From: Vitellaria paradoxa
Lineage: Eukaryota > Streptophyta > Magnoliopsida > Ericales > Sapotaceae
DNA length: 64,000 nt
Reading direction: 5' to 3'
Assembly (NCBI GenBank): GCA_019916065.1
Contig: CM034243.1
Span: 30,902,147-30,966,146, forward strand
The notes beneath the pieces were generated by a model that was given only the letters and a program-made list of their open reading frames with translations, searched no databases and was not told the origin of the DNA. Position 1 is the first letter of the stretch. Each line of letters begins with the position of its first letter. Positions 58,767-64,000 of this stretch are shown here, piece by piece. Made by a program: the position numbers and the translations under genes.

Positions 58767-61700
58767 TTATTTGTTTCCTTTGAGATTAATCACAGCAAGC
58801 TCTTGTTCTACAAATTCTCCTGCACACATGGGTGGATAGCTGCTGGCAGTTGCAGATTCCGCAAAGTGGCCTAAGGGCTTCAGCACAGCATCAGATGCTA
58901 TGTGTGCAAACAACTGGAAGATACCAAGAAGAAAGATAATTCAATAAAAAAGAGCATAAATATTTAAAAATACGAAGTTACAGTGCATGATAATATTGTT
59001 GGCTTCAGTTTCACTCACTGTTGAGGACACTCTCCAGAGGCTGCGATTTTGCTGCGACGCTAGATTAATTGCATCAATCGTCCTATTAGTCACGACAACT
59101 TCATGCATGCCAGCTATGCAATCTCCTGCTGTTAACCATTCTATCTGCACTCACGAGAAGAAATGCAAGAAGGAAAATTTTACTTTATGCATTCCGAATG
59201 AATTTACCATGAACAGCCAATATTAAGCACAAGTAGACGGTAAAATTTTTAGCAAAGAGATCAAGCGACAAGTGACAGCATTATTTTGAAGGCGGAAGCA
59301 AAGTTGTCTACAACCATGAAGAGTAAAACACATCATGAAGACAAATGCAGTGACATATATTTTCTACACCTTCCAAGTTCCAAGAAATGCTGCGTACACA
59401 AGTTTTTCATTTAATCGTCCAGACTAGTACATTTTTCTTGTGAGCAAAATGATTTTCCTCATGTTGTTTCATCATTGCTCAATAAATTAGTGATTTTTCA
59501 TTTGAATTATCTAACATAAAGCCTCCCCCTACTTGAAACACCAATAACTGCTATTATTATATAAACACTTGAACAGTCTGAGAAAAAAAATAGTCGTATA
59601 TATTCCTCTGATATTTTGTACCAGGAAATCTATAGAATTTTGTAACATAAACTAGACTGAGAAATATAGAATGTGCAATTTCCATCATTAAACTTGCAGC
59701 ACATGTTTCCTACAAAGGTAAAATTGAGTGGTTCCATATTTCTTTTGGCCCTTGCTTTTTCAACTTAAAAGAAACCAGCCCATCAGTTTCTAACTAGCTC
59801 GATGTAAAGCACATAATAACCATACTAAATAAGATATGAGTTATAACCTGCTTTCCTGTCTGAATGAGAAGACATCCAATAGGAACCTTCACCTCCATCT
59901 TTTGCCCCTTTCTTAGCCAAATATTTAAACCAGGGAATCTACTTCTGCCGTGAATTGTTAGAAAGTTAAGGTCATAATGATATCCTGCAAACACAGTTCC
60001 CTCTTGGCCATAACGTTTAAGATCACTTCCTGTTGGAGCAAGCAGGTGTGGTCCCTGAGTTTCAAGAGAGAAGGCAATTGTTAAGCAGTTCAAACAGTTT
60101 GAAAAAATCCTTTTCAAGACTGAAATAACATGAGAAATGCATCAAAAAAGGTAAATCAAAGCAAACTATCAATACTACCAATGCTTACTTTTGTGCCGCA
60201 TCGTATTTGGGGAAAGGGGATGAGGGATAGAATGGATATGAATATGAACCTAAATTTGAGGATTATTGGCACAAGAAATTGGCCCCATACACAAACAAAG
60301 AAAGTTTTCTCATTCTGTATTCATTTGTTTAAGCATACACTCAAAAGGTGAAAGCTCAACCAGGAGCATCCAATTGCACAATGTTCTGTTCAATGTCAAA
60401 TTTTTATAGTTATAAACAAATCCAGAACAACCATAACTAATCACATTGAAATAATGAAAGCAAAAGTAAGTGATAAATAAATCAGATGGTTATAAAAACC
60501 AAAGAATGAGAAAATAACCAGATTGTAATGGGTCAAAGAAAATAAAAGTAACCATCTGTTTGTGTTTGGCTTTGGGTGGCAAATGCATCACAAAATAATT
60601 AGACAAATACATAAATAGTGGCACTTTAAAGCATTGGCACAAGAAATTGACATGGATCACTAAATGGAATCTTTTAACTTGTCCCATAGTAAATAACACC
60701 GGTTTGCTCATTCAACAATGATAAATTTTGGTAGATATACAGTTTTGCATCAAAAGAAGTCTTCAATGCAGTATGATTAGGCCACATAAAAGACAATTTA
60801 TTCCAACATCTTCATTTTCTGCTTCTGACTTTTAAGCACAGCTTGAAAAAGGGCAGCCACGTATGAAAACAGAGGTGGTAAGACGAAAAAATTATCACCT
60901 GCTTCATGAGAGAGGTGAATGCGTCCCTAGGCAAGCCAAACCCAATTGCAGCCATTTCTGCAACAGTCTGGCCCAACAAAGAAAATACAACAATGTTGAA
61001 GTGTTGAAGAAGATGTAAGAATCAGGATGAAACAAGTGAGAAGCCTCACTGATGATTCACCTCTATAGCAGATATCATTTTGTACCCCCATGAGTCCATG
61101 GTGTCTTTCCATTCAGTAAAACCCTCGGGTATGACCGGTTCAGCATTCAATTCCTACATAAGAAGAATAGCTGTTAATGATGGCAGTAAAACCATCTTAA
61201 TATTAAAAGAGAAGAGAAGATATGAGACCTGGAAGCGAGTCTTTGATGGCCGAGGACCAACTCTCCACATGTACCGCCACTTTGGATCTGGTCCCATGGG
61301 AGTGGAAGGTTGAAACTCCTTGGGCATTGCTCTTAATTTTTCTTGCATCTTCTCATCAACCAGGCTACGAGGAACTTCAACTCCTTCAGGTGTTACCCCA
61401 ACCTGTTATTATCATTTACACCAGAACTACTTTTAAAACAAAAATTTCATTCAAACAAAAACCTTAAAATATGTCATACTATTAAGCATTAAAATGCCCC
61501 TAGCCTTCCGTTCTTTTCCCCTTTTCCTTCTTTTTCACTAGACTTTCATCCCCATATAGTTTTTAAATCATATGAAAATTGGAATGTAAAGAATCACGAT
61601 GGATGTTGAATCATCATAAGTCAAATTATTTACCAATTTGAATTGTTAAAACTAGAGCCAATTATAAATGCAATGTGAGATTTGTACCACATTAAAAGGT

Positions 61701-62710
61701 CCGTAAATCAACACGAATTTTGTTTTATAGCACCAAAGTCAGTATTGCTCAAAGATGCATATGGATTTGGATTTCTGTTAGCATTGGATTTTCTGTTTTG
61801 TTCTTTTTTTGGTTCTTTTGATTTAAAATCAGCTGGAACTTGGTGTCAGAAATTTCACTGTGTCTTCCTTTATGTGTAATACAAACATTAAAAAGAAAAC
61901 AAAAAATCAGTACCTCGATTACAAATTACAATAGTTACACTAAGGTCATTTGAGGATCATAACAAATAAAGATAACAAATACAAGAATCAACAAACATAT
62001 AAACGCAGATCAATTCTGTGTTAATAAAAACCATGATCCATCATGAATTGTAGGTTTACATTGATTCCGCATCAATAAAACCAAAACCCTGATGCAACTT
62101 TGGTCTGGATTCCAGATTTACCATACATATAATTGATCATTCACATAAAAAAAATAAAAAATAAAAAAGGAATAATATTTTTTTGGTGAAATCAAAGAAC
62201 AACGCCAAACAGTTCATGTAATATGAAAATGCGTAGTTCCAATGGCTCGTGATTTCCATTCTGATGGCTAGCTGCCAGGGCAAATATAGGGGAGAAAAGA
62301 GTAAAGCCACTAAAAATCAAATCTTAAATTAATCAGCATTAATAAAGTGTCTCCAACACAACCCCTTTGGAAATCGAAAACAACCTACACACAGATACAT
62401 ACATATGAGCACATATATTATATAGGGGAATAAATGAGTAGACCTGATAATGCAGTTGAGGACGCTCTTGAAGGCGCTTGAAGTCGTTGGGCCGCTCGAA
62501 ATACTTCTCCATCATATCGAGGAACCGATCATTGTCTTGGGCGGGGCATCTGGGATCCTTCACCAGCAGAGCTCCCGTCTCGCTTAGGGTTCCACTAACC
62601 TCCTCGCAGAGTCTCTTCAGTTTGGGATCCAACTCGTCCACCCCCGAATCGCCGGTAAATTTGGCGGCGAACTCCAAATACGGCGCTAGATCGATCACCG
62701 GCAGCTCCAT
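58767..62710 (-). CDS. 2-oxoglutarate/Fe(II)-dependent dioxygenase, uncharacterised plant family
   Basis: Seven exons in transcript order: 62444-62710, 61229-61402, 61061-61153, 60899-60967, 59848-60054, 59019-59144 and 58767-58913. They join to 360 residues. The start MELPVIDLAPYL is the usual N-terminal strand of isopenicillin-N-synthase-like oxygenases. The double-stranded beta-helix carries the iron ligands H227 and D229 (GYHYDLN) and H284 (GMHEVVV). The 2-oxoglutarate anchor RxS fits R308-S310, ahead of F314. The spacing H284 to R308 is longer than in ACC oxidase or GA oxidases, so this is not a standard hormone oxidase. Blocks such as GPHLLAPTGSDL and FLTIHGRSRFPGLNIW are strongly conserved in an uncharacterised plant family; substrate unknown. 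Every intron is phase 0. A T7-G5-C-G7 tract lies in the leader 28 bases upstream of the ATG. No frame damage. Confidence 0.93.
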
Positions 62711-63689
62711 AGATTTAGAGAGAGAAGCGAACCTTGATTTTTTTGGGGGCGGGGGGGCGTTTGTTAATGATGGCGGGAGAATATTTAACACTTATATATG
62801 AATGAAAAAGGAATTTAATCCCAAATTTTGAAATAAATTAATAAATGCTCTAATGTTTATGAATCTAATTTCTTTTAATAAAAACAAAATACGAGTTGAG
62901 GAAAGATAGCAAAGTTAGCCGCATCAAATGGGGGGAAATATATGTACGTCTTCCCAAAACGTGACGCTTTTAATTTGTACAAAAAAGCAAGTTACATCTT
63001 CCCCCTACGTCAAGTATCCTATGCTCGCCAGGCCTGTCTTTTATTTTATTTTTAGACTTTTTTTTTTTTTAGTCTCACTAAATTTTCACCTATTTATTAT
63101 AACTCTAAATAAATCATATATTTGACGAATAAATCAAAAAAATACTCATGTACATCTCGCTTGAATCAAAAATCAAACCCATATGATTTTTATAAAAAAC
63201 ACTCCCACAAGTCATTCGAATACCCAAGAGTAATCAAAGACATTTTCACCCCAAGACAATAATTTAATTAATTTTTTTTGAACTCTCACAAATGTCACAA
63301 TCAACCAATCCAGAGCGTTTAGTTAATCAAAATTAATTAAAATTTATCATTTTTTATTAACTTTTAGACAAACACATTCGTAAAAATAAAATTAAAAAAA
63401 TCATGTTCATCTAAATAAAAGTTAAAAAAATAAAAAAGAATCACATTTTTTATTTTATTTTTTACACAAATAAATAACTTTTATTTAAATAAACATGAAT
63501 ATTTCAATTTTTTTTTATAAATGCAATCAAAACATTTAAAAATTACAATTTTTAAAAAAATACAAATTTTTATTAAAAGTTAGAAAAATTTAAAAGAAAT
63601 TCCAGTTTCTAAAAAAAAGTTATAAAAAAATTAAAAATCAACTTTTTTGTAATCAAACATCTAAAACTAATCAAAAACTACTAAAAATT
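62711..63689. other. promoter side of the 2OG oxygenase gene and AT-rich flank
   Basis: The first about 100 bases are likely leader and core promoter of the minus-strand gene; a tatata word on the minus strand near 62795 could be a TATA box. Beyond about 63050 the DNA is extremely AT-rich with no gene. Confidence 0.45.
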
Positions 63690-63910
63690 TTTATTTAAAA
63701 TGAATTTGAAATAAGATAAAATAAGATAAATTAAAATAAATTAAAAATTCATAATACATACAATAAAAAAAAAGTTAATAAAGTAAATTTCACTAACCTC
63801 CCCTGAGGTTTCTGACACTAACAAAAACCTCCCCTAAAGTTTCTGAAATAACACTGACCTTCCTTTCTTTACCAGATAAATTTTATTAACCTCTCCTGAT
63901 CTATTTTTTC
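63690..63910. repeat. MITE-like end and imperfect acctcccctgaggtttctga repeats
   Basis: 63695-63780 resembles the inverted M2 MITE (aaataagataaaataagata, then attcataatacatacaat). Then acctcccctgaggtttctga (63796) recurs as acctcccctaaagtttctga (63827), and more weakly (ctctcctgat) near 63891. The larger element runs off the right edge. Confidence 0.5.
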
Positions 63911-64000
63911 CTGTAAAAGTCCCGTTTGAAGTAAAAAAAATAAAATAAATTGAGATAAAATATAATTTAAAATTGATTTTGGCGTCTTTTTTTCCTAAAA

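Overview
This is a stretch of nuclear DNA from a flowering plant, most likely a eudicot. Genes are split by AT-rich GT-AG introns. The spaces between them hold plant-type transposons (SINEs, L1 LINEs, hAT elements, fold-back MITEs), and every recognisable protein has a typical plant form. The species cannot be named from sequence alone. Six protein-coding genes could be assembled exon by exon with continuous reading frames. They occupy about a third of the window as genomic span and much less as coding sequence.

Layout. 1-1035: decayed Ty3/gypsy integrase remnant running off the left edge. 1.2-2.0 kb: a SINE with clear target-site duplication and a possible MITE. 2.04-9.04 kb (+): COM1/GR1, the plant CtIP/Sae2 homologue, with a probable non-coding leader exon and a 4.6-kb leader intron. 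9-14 kb: AT-rich spacer. 14.0-15.1 kb (-): intronless DRT100-like secreted leucine-rich-repeat protein. 15.1-18.2 kb: spacer with two MITEs, one reaching into the next leader. 18.3-29.4 kb (+): SUGP1-type SURP/G-patch splicing factor with eight coding exons and an antisense LINE in intron 3. 29.4-44.9 kb: a 15-kb gene-poor block built from nested and tandem transposons (an Ac/Ds-like hAT with perfect 8-bp duplication, three kinds of SINE, several MITE families), plus two possible broken gene pieces. 45.3-48.6 kb (+): bHLH transcription factor of the FLOWERING BHLH (bHLH122/bHLH130) group. 52.5-55.9 kb (+): RABA4-type Rab GTPase whose single intron carries a truncated L1 LINE. 57.5-58.0 kb: purine-rich tract with a 49-bp tandem repeat. 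58.8-62.7 kb (-): seven-exon 2-oxoglutarate/Fe(II) dioxygenase. The right edge is AT-rich repeat.

The genes do not form a pathway. They are independent housekeeping or regulatory genes: meiotic and DNA-break processing, cell-wall LRR protein, splicing, transcription, secretion and an oxygenase. I found no operon, CRISPR array, tRNA gene, rRNA gene or obvious undescribed biochemical system. The richest material for a second look is the transposon architecture and a few gene-structure details: a NAGNAG acceptor, runs of frame-preserving exons, a MITE end in a leader, and an internal coiled-coil duplication.
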